Assembly (NCBI GenBank): GCA_018398765.1
Contig: JAHBMJ010002281.1
Coordinates: 6,702 to 20,605 of the forward strand
Origin: Chromera velia
Taxonomy: Eukaryota; Sar; Chromeraceae
Direction of reading: 5' to 3'
Length of the DNA stretch: 13,904 bases
A program made the position numbers and the translations under genes. The notes under the pieces were generated by a model. That model saw only the letters and a list, made by a program, of their open reading frames with translations. It searched no databases and had not been told where the DNA came from. This document shows, piece by piece, positions 1 through 8,226 of this stretch (positions within the stretch are counted from its first letter, which is position 1; each line of letters starts with the position of its first letter).

Positions 1-313
1 GGGGGGGGGGGGGGGGGGGGGGAGAGAGAGAGAGAGAGAGTAGGGAGGGTCGAGGATGCAGGGGAAGAGCGCCTTAAGGAAGAGACCGTGCGGCCGGGGG
101 AGGAAGAGATCGACACAAGCGGTCAGGAAAGAAAGAGGACATGGCGTCTAGAGGAGGCTCCTGTCCGACCACTAGTACTCAAACAGAAAAGAAAGACGGA
201 CAGATAGATCTCTCAGGTGTGTTTCTTCTGTCTCTCGAAAAAACCCTTCCGACCCGGTAGAGCAACGATAACACTGGGCACAGACAGAGGCACGCATACA
301 TGCATGCAGAGAC
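1..313 (-). other. Intron sequence at the window edge, ending in (GA)9 and poly-G22
   Basis: No exon with the expected next WD40 strand is visible here. Read on the minus strand the region is pyrimidine-rich and ends at the window edge in (TC)9 followed by 22 C. It is best read as the intron after exon 10. The homopolymer may also mark an assembly or sequencing limit. Confidence 0.6.
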
Positions 314-374
314 CTGTGACGAGTAGATTTCCTCCCGGATGGAACGAGGAGGTGAAGGTGTAGTCGACATGACC
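314..374 (-). CDS. WD40 gene exon 10, last exon inside the window
   Basis: A long TTCC-repeat pyrimidine tract ends in CTTCAG; the donor is ACAG|GTCTCT. The exon encodes GHVDYTFTSSFHPGGNLLVT plus one base. This matches the family's GHLDYSFASAWHPDG..ATG block very well. The next expected segment (NQDKTCRVWD) is not found between 313 and 1, so the gene continues left of the window. Confidence 0.85.
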
Positions 375-1761
375 CTGAAGGAAGGAAGGAAGGAAGGGAG
401 GGAAACGGACAGGGAGGCAGGCGAAGAGAGAATCAGAATGTTTGACAAAAGATAGGAAGTTGGAAGGAACACGCGAGACGGAGCGAAATTATCCACTTTA
501 TCTAGAAGCCAAAAAGGCGGGTGGTCCTTTTTGGCAAACTTTGTCTGCTTGGTCTTTTTTCTATTTCGGGCTCCCTCGCGAGTCCATGCTGTCTGAAACC
601 ATTTCCTGCATACTCTTCGCGTTCGTATTTCCAAAACTGCCTCCTCTTTGACCTATAAGTCCTCTGGTGCACTCCTTGTGGAAACGCATTGATGAAGTGC
701 GAATGGAGAAAAAAGCAAAAAGAAGGACCCCCTCAGTTGAGCCATGCTCTCTCCACCCCTTCCCTTGCCTTTCCTCACAACAACCCCGATCTTATAGATA
801 AACGAAAGAACTCAGTAGCCCCACACACCTCAAGAGAAAGAACCTCCTCCCGGGTACGCAGGTCTACGAGAGGGACTCTCTGCAGACAAAAAGCAGGTCG
901 AGAGGGAGGGAAGAAGCGAGGGAAAGATAAAAAGAGGTAAAAGGAATGGAGAGAAGTCAAGCAAAGGAACTGAAAAAAGAGATGAGATCTTCAGGTTCTG
1001 GACAATCTGCCCACTTCCCTCCCTTCCTTCCTTTGATTCCCTTGTCACACCTTCCTCCACCATCCTGCTTGTCCCCTTCGACATTTTCCCCCTGGTTTCA
1101 CCTCACCGGCACATCCAGGCACGCCGCCAGGAGATTCCCGTTGGATGTCAGACTCGCGTGATTAACCTGCGTGGAGAGACGGGAAGAGGCCGTTTACGAG
1201 CGCGAGCGTTTGTGGACGGGCACGCACAGATGTACGCAGGCAAGCAAGAAAGGAAAAAAGGGGGGAGGGGAGGGGAGGGGAGGCGGGGGAAAGTAGAGAA
1301 AGAAAGCAGAGCTCAAATAGGTAGACTGAAAGCAGCAGAGGGCAAAGCACGGAGAACGTCTGAAAGGTAGGAGAATGGAAAGGAAAGCAAACGAGAAAAG
1401 AATAGGCACCGAAAAAGCAAAAGGGACATACCGCCTCCTCGAACCGCAGCTCCGTCAAAGATCGGCCTTCAATGTCCAGAACCCGAACCGTCTTATCGTT
1501 GTTGCAGGTCAACAGACGAGGAACCGACCGGGGCGCTCCTGGAAGCACAGGCAGCATCACACACCCACACATATCTATGCACATCAAGACAGAGAGATGC
1601 TGCAGCACACAATTATACCTCCAATGATGCCAATCCGCACAACTAGGACGTAGCACGCAAACTGACACCGCACACAAAGAAAGACACCCATTTGCAGACA
1701 CGGCAATCGATCCGCTGGTGACAGTCCTGACTGAAAGAAAAAAAGTCGTCGCTTGTCCCTT

Positions 1762-1830
<69 letters not shown>

Positions 1831-4814
1831 GTGTGTGTGTGTCTATCCTCTGCTTTTTGCCGAACAAAAAAAAAAGTGTTCTCTTCTGCTCTCCTTTCCA
1901 CTGTTCTTTTCTCCTTCTGGGCGCTTTCATCGACCGCCCCACCGTCTCTTGGCGTCTGATTTCCCCTCTCCCCTCCAACTCACTCACTGACCCATGACAC
2001 CGCCCATAATGGCCATGAAGTTCACGATCCTGTTTTCGTCTTCGCTCGTTTCTCTCTGAAAGACCTGCACAGAGAAACGCACACACTCACACTAAAGGAA
2101 AGAAGAAAGGACGGAAAGAAGAGGGGAATTGAGGGGGGAAGGGGGGAGGAAAAGGGGGGAAGGAAAGAATGAAGAAAAGGAAGAAAGCGAAGGAAGGAAG
2201 GGGGGAGGGAGGGAGGCAAAAGACAAACAAGTAAGTGAGGACACTCACACTCACCCTCCCTCTCGCACACAAAGACACGGGGAAATCGATGTGTTTTCTT
2301 TGTTGAAAGAGGGATGCGTTTCTGACCATGGTGCCATCACGAGTGTCTGTGACAGTCACCTCCGAGTTGAAAGTCCCGGTGGCCGCGAACCCTGCACCCC
2401 AAGAGAGAGCAAACCCGCCAAGCAAATCTAAGCACCTGCAAACTATGCCTCTGTCCCATCATCCTATCTTGCCCCCCTTCCCGCTTTCTCCTGTCGCGAC
2501 AAAACGTGCAACTCCCTGCATGGAAACCTGCCTGCCAAATTCAAAGTCGAGGGGGGAAAAGCTCTCCCTATACATCCTCTCAAGTGAAGAGCGGCCTCCC
2601 TATGTTTGTTCATTATATAATCTGAGGAAATCAGGGGGGAGGCGAATTGCACCAGGAAAAATGCCAGGAAAATAGATCGCAATGACCGTCCAGTCCTTTT
2701 CTTCCAGGATTAAGATGACCTTCATTAGAAATGTACACACAAGAACTGGAATACTTCAGGCCTCACACATTCTAAGGGGAGCCTGTTGAGCTGCCAACAA
2801 TCTGAAAATACAACCGACCGACCGACCGAAGCCCGCAGAGCACGAGGACAGTTTCGGATGATGATCTAGAGAGCTAGAAGACTTCATCACGATGTCATGG
2901 GGACTGCAAAGCAAAAGGTCGCATGGTGCAGAGCAGTTAGTCAAGCAAAAGAAGAGAAAGCTGGCTGGGTCAGAGAGCAGCCAAACAAGCATTGGAAGCA
3001 TAAGGACGTACAAAGGACTACTATCAGACTACGAGAAACTGCTTCCATATGCCTCAAAATGCCAAATCAATAAAGCTGAAACAGAGAACGACACAAGCAA
3101 CCAAACCAAATAACGCATCTTTTTTGCCAAGAGCCGCTTTCTTTCTTGTTCTCAGACACACTGCGGTTTCTCCCTTCTTTTCTCCTTCACAGACCGACAG
3201 GCAGACAGACTTCATACTCATAGACAGACAGGCCAACGAGCCAGCCAGCCAACCAGCCAGACTGCAGAGAAGACAGACGGACGTTCTCGTGTGGGGATTG
3301 AACGTCACCATTTGGCTGTGTGTGCCGTTTCCAGGACGTGCCACGTAAAACACCTGTCTTCTCCCCACGTCCCCATGTCGACACGCATCGCCTCCTGCCT
3401 CCCCCTTTCCCTCTGCTGTTCTTCCACCATCTTCCTCTCCGTCCACACACCAGACCAGGTGGCGGAGCTGATAGTGATCAAAGCTCTGCAAGAGGCAGTC
3501 AGAAAGAAAACAAAACACAAAGCAAGATCACTCAGTCAGTCAATCACAGACGGTGGTTACACACGAAGGACTCCTGGATGAGACTACGCGCTAGGAGCCA
3601 GGGAGGCATAGAGATCCAGACAACAACGAGGCCTGCACACCCAACCGAAAATGGAAAGAAGGACGGACCAAATAAAGCCTTTCGGCTACCTATTCTGACT
3701 AACCGGCTTCCACCCTCCCTTTCCGCCTTTGTAAAGACGGTGGAACCGATACAGGTCTCTGCACGCATCTGCAGAAACCACCTGAGGGTTCTCCTCCCTT
3801 CGCTGGGAACTGCTCCCCTCTGCACCCTCTCCAGTGCTTTGTTCTGCTCCCGACATGATTCTGTCAGGAGACTCCGTTGGCCTTCTCACAGAGGCGGGTG
3901 CGGGAAGATGGAAGAGCCTGTCAATGGAGGGGCACACCTGTCGTACCTCTCTTCCCTCCACCCTCGCTGCAGCTCTGTGGGTCCAAACTTTGTCTCCCAA
4001 CCCCTTCAGAGGCAGTCTCTTCTTTTTCTTCCTTTTGTCTGAGCCGCATAAAGGCGGATGTTTAGCTTCTACTGAGGGCAGACAAACGGGCTTTGTGCGG
4101 TAGACCTGGGGCTTCTCTTGGGCGGTGGGCAAGAAAGACGAGGAGGATGAGGATGAGGAACTCGAGGCCTCTGGGTGGGGGGCATCAAGAGACTCAGGAC
4201 GGTTTTCGTATGGGGGGAGGGCTCTCTCATGGGCAGAGGGGAGTGGGGCACCCTCAGTATTCAGCCAAGAAGAGGACGACGAGGAGGAGGGAACACAAAT
4301 GTTGCAGCCAGAGGGAAGAGAGGTCCATGAGGCAGAGGCCAGCTGGAGAAGGAGCTGGGTTCCTTCATCTCTTTCATCTCCCTCCCTCTCTCCTGCCTTC
4401 TCGACACCCCACACAACGGCCTCCTGCTCCCTGCTCTCTGTACACGCTGTGGACTCTGTGATGCCTCTGTGGGAATTCTTACAAGCGTGTCTGGAAGAGG
4501 AAGCAGACGCAGAAGAGTCAGGACCAACCCCATCCCCGTCCTTTGCCGAACCAAACTGAACCCTCTCCCTGCCCCCCTCCATCTCCTTAACTTGGGGGGG
4601 GCGATTCCTCCCAGGCGGCTCCCTGAGGATGAAGACGTCCTCAGGAGTCACCCGACATAGAGGGAGCGCCCGTCGGACCTCGTCCTGAATCGCTGAGCGT
4701 CTCTCTGGGGCTGTCGGCTCGTTCCGCATGTCCGCTTCGGACTGCAGTCTCTGGGATCTGTAGAAGTCCCGCCTAAGACCGTGACGATGCCAGTCGATGT
4801 CCTGACAGCACCAG

Positions 4815-4848
<34 letters not shown>

Positions 4849-6956
4849 AGAGAGAGAGAGAGAGTTTGAGATACCACGAAAGGCAGAGCTCACGTCAGAC
4901 GTAAGCAAGTGCATCGTCCAACTTTTTTTCCTGTTTCTGGCATGTTGTCTTTCTTTTGTCTTTCAAGAGAACTGGAGGAAGCACGTTCCGACACGGTCCT
5001 GTCTACGTGGATGCACTCAGACGCTGTTCTATCCTACCTTGCTTTTCAGTCTCTACCTTTGCCGATCGGTCTCTTCTTGAATATCGCCTGGGTGATGCTG
5101 AGAAGGTGCTATAGAATCTTTCCTGTCACTCTGAACGCTTCCCCTCATGTCCGTCTGCCTCTCTGTTGGGAGGCCCCTTTCCGATTGATGGCAGGAGACT
5201 GTGATGCTCACGATGCTTTATTGATGGAAAACAAACAAAAGAACCTGCCTGCGTGCCTACCTACCTGTATGCACTCAGGCTTTCCTCGAGCACGTTGGGC
5301 TTCAAGAGTCAGGGCCTGCAGGGAGGGAGGAAGCAAGAAATGGAGACAAGGAAAAGACAAATGGAAAGAGAAAGGAGAGGGGCGGAAAGAGTGACATGGA
5401 GAAAACCCTTTCACTTTCCCCATTTTGTTTTCATAGAAAAGAGTTATTCACATACTCACAGGGTCACAGCGTAATGCAACGACTGTGATGGAGACGGACG
5501 CGCAAACAGATTCTTTTGAGGACACAGTCAGGATCTTCACACACTCAGAAGCAGTAACGCGAACAGAAAGAAGCAAAGACTCACAGGAGACAAACTCCGA
5601 GTGGAGATAAAAGACGTACACACAGACAGAGACCGCAAGCCGGAAACCGACCGTCACGTCCATCTCATGAGCCACAAAAATCATATCCGTCTGGCCCCTC
5701 AGGTCTTCGGGCTTCCTCGCCTCTAGATCAGTCTCCCGAATGAATTTCATGTAGTCACCCAGCATCACGTCGGCCTGTCCGAACAAGGCACTCGAGGAGG
5801 CAGAGGAGGAAGAGGAGGAGGAGGAAGAGTGAGATCGAGAGAGATCAGGAACTGAATCGGACTGTTCCTGCTCCTCTGCGTCTCTGGATCTGTCGCTCTC
5901 TCTCTTCAAGGCACTCAAAGTCGCTGCACGACGACCCTCAGTCGACTCTCTCCTCATGACTTTCGTCATCACAAATGGACATTCATCTCGTGGTTGGCTT
6001 TTGATCAGATGTCTTCCCCCTTTTGAGAATTTGGGAGTCTCCAGCTCATCCAACGCAGAATCCAATTCGGACTCTGGTGCTATGGGTGATCCCTCATCAT
6101 CATCTTCGTTTTGTTCAGTCAAGAGAAGAGCCTCGGGAGCACGCCCATTCCAAGCAATATCTAGAGGCTCAAAACAACGACAACCCGCAGAAACGTCCAG
6201 GATCTTCTTTCTCAGGGTTCGGGGAAATCGACGCGTGTCCTCTGTGCTCGGGAGGTTCAGCCAGTGGGTGTCGTTATCTTCATTCTCCTCTTGGGCTTGA
6301 TTTCCCCCCCCCCCCTCCTGGTCACCGTGGCCGTTCTCATCTTCCTCACCTCTCTCCTCCCCCCCCTCGTCCTCGGAACTTGTGATGCTCTCTTCGTCTT
6401 GATCATCCTCGTCCTCTTCTTCATCACTTGCCGGGTGATAATCACCCTCTGCCCCCTCTTCCTCCTGCTCCTCCCCCTCCCCCTCATATTCTTCCTCATC
6501 TTCTGGCTCCACATGCACCACCCCATTCACATGCATGCTGGTGTCCCCATCTGCCTCCGCACCTAGACTCACAGGCCCAACTCCTGCGCTAACCTCTTCG
6601 GGCTGTTGCCCCATTCCCGCAAGACCTTGACTGTCCTCTTCGTGCCGCAAAGAGGAGCTGGCAGTTGGCTCTCTTCCAACCTCTTCCCCTCTCCCCTGAT
6701 TCTCCCCCTCCATGGCTGCATCCGTGTCCACGAGAGGTCTCTCAACAGCGGACGCATGGAGGTGTGGAGATGCATCCTCTCCTCTTCGTCTCTCCCCCAC
6801 CGTCTCCTCATCCCCCGCCGTCTCCGGAAGAGCCCTCCCACCTGCAGAAGGAGGGGAGGACTCCCGCTGACCCCCACCCCTCTCTGCAGTAGCTGGGTCA
6901 TTTCCTTCGAGGGAAGCACCCGGCCCGTGCAGATTTCCTTGTCTACCGTCGTTCAT
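314..6956 (-). CDS. WD40-repeat protein, C2A9.03-like uncharacterised family; 10 exons seen, 3' end beyond window
   Basis: This is a spliced minus-strand gene. The start ATG at 6956 is the first Met after an in-frame TGA at 6977-6975. Joining the ten exons listed in the summary gives about 953 residues without a stop. Every junction is phase-compatible: 0 after exons 1, 2, 5, 7, 8 and 9; 2 after exons 3 and 4; 1 after exons 6 and 10. Order of parts: acidic low-complexity N-terminus, a conserved Asp-Ile-x-x-x-x-x-x block, a long insertion, then WD40 strands including CNNDKTVRVLDIEG, VNHASLTSNGNLL and GHVDYTFTSSFHPGGN. These blocks appear in the same order as in the plant/fungal family with NNDCGVRDFD, VNHTSLSPDGK and GHLDYSFASAWHPDG. 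WD40 propellers usually serve as protein-binding scaffolds, and this family has no assigned reaction. The last propeller blades and the stop lie left of position 1. Family assignment is from remembered conserved motifs; exons 3-4 are the least certain. Confidence 0.85.
376..399. repeat. (GGAA)n short tandem repeat forming the exon 10 pyrimidine tract
   Basis: A GGAA/GAAG repeat on the plus strand reads TTCC on the coding strand and directly precedes the exon 10 acceptor. Its length may affect splice-site strength. Confidence 0.8.
829..879 (-). CDS. WD40 gene exon 9 (51 nt)
   Basis: The acceptor is TTGTCTGCAG and the donor GAG|GTGTGT. It encodes RVPLVDLRTREEVLSLE, phase 0 at both ends. It corresponds to the family segment (G)LIVDPNTGKTLETLSGH, the last strand of one blade, with the GH supplied by exon 10. 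Confidence 0.83.
1107..1166 (-). CDS. WD40 gene exon 8 (60 nt)
   Basis: The acceptor is CCACGCAG and the donor CCG|GTGAGG. It encodes exactly 20 residues beginning VNHASLTSNGNLLAA and ending CLDVP, phase 0 at both ends. It matches VNHTSLSPDGKLLAIVGD of the family, the segment that continues directly from exon 7. Confidence 0.85.
1260..1289 (+). repeat. G-run cluster, G-quadruplex-capable
   Basis: G6-A-G4-A-G4-A-G4-A-G2-C-G5 on the plus strand, in the intron between exons 7 and 8. It fits the four-run G-quadruplex pattern with one-base loops. In the transcript it would be C-rich. Confidence 0.75.
1432..1538 (-). CDS. WD40 gene exon 7: WD-type repeat strand set
   Basis: The acceptor is GCTTCCAG and the donor GCG|GTATGT. 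The 107-nt exon encodes GAPRSVPRLLTCNNDKTVRV and then LDIEGRSLTELRFEEA. NNDKTVRVLDIEG is a typical WD40 strand pair (D..VRVxD) and matches the family's SNNDCGVRDFDME signature. LRFEEA followed by VNH in exon 8 corresponds to FRFPWPVNHTS. Confidence 0.85.
1767..1842. repeat. Compound (CT)n(GT)n microsatellite
   Basis: About 15 CT units run straight into about 23 GT units with a single GC interruption. It lies in the intron between exons 6 and 7 of the WD40 gene; on the coding strand it reads (AC)n(AG)n. Confidence 0.95.
1992..2064 (-). CDS. WD40 gene exon 6
   Basis: The acceptor is CTGTGCAG and the donor ATGG|GTCAGTGAG. The 73-nt exon encodes VFQRETSEDENRIVNFMAIM plus GGVM and one base. It aligns with the family segment FCSRTTYDDNAITNAIEIY, where S-E-D-E-N-R-I-V-N matches T-Y-D-D-N-A-I-T-N. 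It is phase 0 in and 1 out, matching exon 7. Confidence 0.8.
2123..2159 (+). repeat. G-run cluster, G-quadruplex-capable
   Basis: Four runs of four to six G separated by short A/T-containing loops, in the intron between exons 5 and 6. Like the cluster at 1260 it lies on the non-coding strand of the WD40 gene. Confidence 0.65.
2327..2435 (-). CDS. WD40 gene exon 5: first clear propeller strand
   Basis: The acceptor is GTTTGCAG and the donor ATG|GTCAGA. It encodes CLDLLGGFALSWGAGFAA followed by TGTFNSEVTVTDTRDGTM. The second part aligns with the family's LVAGGFQGEL strand, which follows the EGFTQTQVSTLAVKD segment. Length is 109 nt, phase 2 in and 0 out. Flanking introns are pyrimidine-rich on the coding strand. 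Confidence 0.78.
2813..2829. repeat. (ACCG)4 short tandem repeat
   Basis: Four consecutive ACCG units, within the long interval between exons 4 and 5 of the WD40 gene. Confidence 0.8.
3309..3353 (-). CDS. WD40 gene exon 4 (45-nt exon, tentative)
   Basis: The exon lies between an acceptor AGACAG and a donor ATG|GTGACG. Read from phase 2 it gives W-CFTWHVLETAHTAK-W and leaves phase 2, exactly what exon 5 needs. The sequence itself does not match the family clearly. Read in phase 0 the same exon would give VFYVARPGNGTHSQM, but that does not fit the exon 5 acceptor. A different or additional exon between 3450 and 2436 is possible. Confidence 0.42.
3451..3485 (-). CDS. WD40 gene exon 3 (35-nt small exon)
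   Basis: The acceptor is CTCTTGCAG and the donor is CTG|GTGTGTGG. The exon encodes SFDHYQLRHLV plus two bases of the next codon (phase 2). The core HYQLRHL resembles the family's NYxVxHW strand that follows the DVY block, so the 280-residue insertion of exon 2 sits between two strands that are adjacent in relatives. Because it is short, the call rests on the motif, both splice sites and phase agreement. Confidence 0.6.
3782..4801 (-). CDS. WD40 gene exon 2: conserved N-terminal motif plus long low-complexity insertion (340 aa)
   Basis: The acceptor CAG lies just after a (CT)n(GT)n tract on the coding strand. The exon opens with DIDWHRHGLRRDFYRSQRLQ, matching the family's DIQGIPWER...YRxxRL block. 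About 30 residues later, VRRALPLCRVTPEDVFILR aligns with the family's HFQLRNLVWATSKHDVYLM strand. After residue 60 comes about 280 residues of Ser/Glu/Pro/Lys-rich sequence, including two poly-Ser runs and a KRKKKKR cluster that could be a nuclear localisation signal. Relatives lack this stretch. The frame stays open throughout, which supports coding. The donor at 3782 (CCTCAG|GTGG) is phase 0 and joins to the exon at 3485. Confidence 0.78.
4816..4864. repeat. Compound (AC)n(AG)n microsatellite next to an acceptor
   Basis: About 15 AC units are followed by about nine GA units. On the coding minus strand it reads (CT)n(GT)n and ends about 14 bases before the exon 2 acceptor AG, so the repeat occupies the polypyrimidine-tract position. 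Confidence 0.95.
5658..6956 (-). CDS. WD40 gene exon 1: acidic, low-complexity N-terminal region (433 aa)
   Basis: The exon encodes a Gly/Glu/Ser-rich leader (about residues 1-145), a strongly acidic tract with almost continuous Glu/Asp (about 148-230), and a less biased segment (231-330) with HWLNLPSTEDTRRFPRTLRK. A Ser run of nine follows near 377-385. A final conserved-looking stretch, DVMLGDYMKFIRETDLEARK (about 396-415), resembles the region that precedes the Asp-Ile block in relatives. No domain is recognisable before residue 390. Donor choice is between 5658|GTGACG and 5652|GTCGGT; both leave phase 0 and differ by two residues. The acidic tract could mediate contact with basic partners such as histones or ribosomal proteins, but that is only inference. 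Confidence 0.85.
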
Positions 6957-7542
6957 TGAAAACGACGCCCAGAATCACAAAAGTGGCAGACTGAGCTGCC
7001 TGTGTCCAGCCATTACCTCGATACTTGAATGGTCTTTTTGGCAACAAAATACACTCAAACACGACACGTACATTTACAGGCAAGTGAATGCTGGAACTGG
7101 TACATACAGTCGTCTCAGCAATGATCGAGGTCATAATATACAGCCCGGCCCTGATATGCCCTGAATTGCCCTAACCAATGACCATCCCTGGCTGACAACC
7201 GCGAAGTCGTCTGCTGTTCCGCCGCGTACACGCGTTTTTCAAGTGCCCCACGCTACGCTTTCCGGGGCCATAGCCAAACTGTGCTTGCCAGATCTTGCCA
7301 GCTAGACTGAAGACGAGTCACTCGCATTCGACTCATGATGATTCGAGCTGCTGATTCATGTCGATCGATTCCGTTAATTTCCAGATCGAATTGAATTTCT
7401 ACCCCCATACTGTGTATGCATAAACATCATGAAAAACTTGCGCTGAGGTGTATGGAAAATGCGGCAAATGAAGAAGGTTGGTGGTAATTGAGCCATGGAT
7501 GTGTTTTTTTTGCCCTGCATGTTTTGAAGAGGTCAGGCACGT
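6957..7542. promoter_or_regulatory. Divergent intergenic region, probable bidirectional promoter
   Basis: 586 bp separate the start codons of the WD40 gene (minus) and the GT15 gene (plus). Both 5' untranslated regions and both promoters must lie here unless upstream non-coding exons exist. A CCAAT box is at 7175-7179 and a 10-bp periodic GCCCTGA motif at 7148-7174. No convincing TATA box is seen. A 63-codon minus-strand ORF (7134-6943) overlaps the WD40 start in another frame and could act as an upstream ORF. Confidence 0.55.
7148..7174. repeat. GCCCTGA motif repeated three times at exact 10-bp spacing
   Basis: GCCCTGA starts at 7148 and 7158 and GCCCTAA at 7168, immediately before the CCAAT sequence. 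The 10-bp period is close to one helical turn, as expected for factors bound on the same face. Confidence 0.6.
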
Positions 7543-8226
7543 ATGGTGACGGTTTGGAAGAAGCCTCCAGCGCTGCGGCAATATGGGCAGCCGAGTGCAG
7601 GAGTAGCTGTGGTAGTAGTCCTGTTCTTTCTCCTGACCACTTCTGGTGTTTTTCTTCTGACGTATGCCTCTGTCAGTCACTCGACCTTGCCATCTGAGAC
7701 AACAGAGACTGGCGATCTGAATGCTGCCATCACAACGTTCGCCGTTGAGGGTGACCCTCTGAATGCGTTGATATCCCTTGAGTGGGCCTTCAACGCTCAG
7801 AGACAAAACCGATACCCGTACGTGGTCTTCCACGCAGAGGGTTCCATGGGGGCAGTGCAGAAGGATTGGTTGAGGCATCAGTTGAAAAGAGCCCGAAGTG
7901 ATGGAGACGGCATTGAGATGGCAGAGGCGACTGAGGTGCCTCCCTTGATTGAATTTGTCTCTCTACAGACAAAAAGTGCAGTGAGCGGCTTCTCGTGGGA
8001 CCAAATTCTGGAGCATCCAAGTCTCCTGGACTACCGTTACATCTGGAAGGTGGAGGGAGAAGGCACCTTCTTTTGTAAAATGGATTCCAGTGCGCTGCAG
8101 AAAATGGCGTCGGGAGGAACGAAATACGGCTGGACCATGAGTCGGTATGAGAACGAGATGGATGACGACACCTGGCAGTCCGTAGAGAAGCTGTGGAAGG
8201 CCGTAGTGCAGTACGGAAAAATGAAG
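7543..8226 (+). CDS. GT15 gene exon 1
   Basis: Encodes 228 residues: cytosolic tail, signal anchor, stem, and the N-terminal half of the catalytic domain. The frame stays open to 8346, but the peptide after residue 228 does not resemble the family and the next conserved block starts in exon 2. AAG|GTTGGC gives the best spacing to FFRS; AAG|GT could be replaced by TTT|GTGACA at 8280 with 18 extra residues. Confidence 0.78.

Noticed and set aside
1797-1842. Cys/Val-repeat peptides encoded by GT repeats
   Set aside because: They arise from a dinucleotide microsatellite inside an intron; not real proteins.
3190-3265. CAGA/GCCA short repeats that could suggest an array
   Set aside because: Units are irregular and only four bases long with no spacer structure, so this is simple-sequence DNA, not a CRISPR or satellite array.
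3320-4103. Plus-strand ORFs opposite WD40 exons 2-4
   Set aside because: They are antisense to exons with conserved motifs and have no recognisable content.
6943-7134. 63-codon minus-strand ORF overlapping the WD40 start
   Set aside because: It is in a different frame from the WD40 exon 1 and resembles no protein. It may be an upstream ORF but is not annotated as a gene.
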